Shown: piece after piece, positions 13,796 through 13,850 of the stretch
Layout: each line of letters starts with the position of its first letter
Position numbering within the stretch: position 1 is the stretch's first letter
From: an uncultured Eubacterium sp.
GTDB lineage: Bacteria > Bacillota > Clostridia > Lachnospirales > Lachnospiraceae
Direction of reading: 5' to 3'
NCBI GenBank assembly: GCA_900550135.1
Contig: URQO01000052.1
Span: forward strand, 1 to 13,850
Length of the DNA stretch: 13,850 nucleotides
Notes under the pieces: model-generated
What the model saw: the letters and a program-made list of their open reading frames with translations, nothing else
The model's database searches: none
Told to the model about the DNA's origin: nothing
Program-made: the position numbers and the translations under genes

Positions 13796-13850
13796 ATGCC
13801 AGGGGTAAATAGAGAAAATAAAGACAGGGTTTTTAGAATGATATTTGGTT
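13796..13850 (+). CDS. Rpn/PD-(D/E)XK family putative transposase, N-terminus only (cut by the right edge)
   Basis: Eighteen codons are visible, reading MPGVNRENKDRVFRMIFG, and the frame is open at the edge. The NKDRVFRMIFG block is the characteristic N-terminus of the Rpn-family 'recombination-promoting nuclease/putative transposase' proteins that occur in many copies in Lachnospiraceae genomes. AAAGGAG lies 6 bases before the ATG, and a perfect promoter stands upstream, so this copy looks expressed. Whether the nuclease core is intact cannot be seen here. The truncated copy at 9652-10112 matches the C-terminal third of the same family. Confidence 0.8.
   Translation, partial: MPGVNRENKDRVFRMIFG

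Overview
The window is low-GC Firmicute DNA, most likely from a gut or rumen Lachnospiraceae-type clostridium. That assignment is an inference. It rests on AT-rich codon use, strong AGGAGG-type ribosome sites, secreted multi-domain proteins that end in basic Fn3 modules, and the N-terminus of an Rpn/PD-(D/E)XK 'putative transposase' (starting MPGVNRENKDRVFRMIFG) at the right edge.

Positions 1-9651 look like one rightward operon for cell-surface or secreted proteins. It runs: a von Willebrand A (vWA) membrane protein cut by the left edge; a small polytopic membrane protein overlapping it by 8 bp; a WG-repeat lipoprotein; and two giant secreted CHAP-domain proteins of 986 and 1237 aa. The two giants have different N-terminal halves. 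One has CHAP plus four Ig-like modules. The other has CHAP, two ricin-type beta-trefoils, an Ig-like segment, a C-type-lectin-like domain and a Big_3 domain. Both then carry the same C-terminal half: nine 38-residue His/Cys repeats in the same type order, followed by a lysine-rich Fn3 domain. A strong intrinsic terminator closes the operon.

Positions 9652-11122 hold a 5'-deleted Rpn-family remnant and a NYN-domain (LabA-like, PIN-fold) putative RNase with its own promoter and a leader hairpin. The remnant's apparent TTG start is the -35 box of its ancestral promoter. A bidirectional terminator separates the NYN gene from the leftward genes.

Positions 11207-13666 hold a leftward DUF4352-type membrane-anchored protein and a leftward small HTH regulator. 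The regulator is divergent from a rightward membrane-anchored Ser/Thr protein kinase. The HTH and kinase promoters are back to back, and a 14-bp perfect palindrome covers the predicted HTH transcription start. The kinase ends in a strong terminator. The window closes with a perfect-consensus promoter and the first 18 codons of an apparently intact Rpn-family gene.

The most distinctive content is the surface operon with its paired His/Cys repeat arrays. No tRNA, rRNA, CRISPR array or complete insertion sequence was seen, and no gene-free stretch exceeds about 210 bases.
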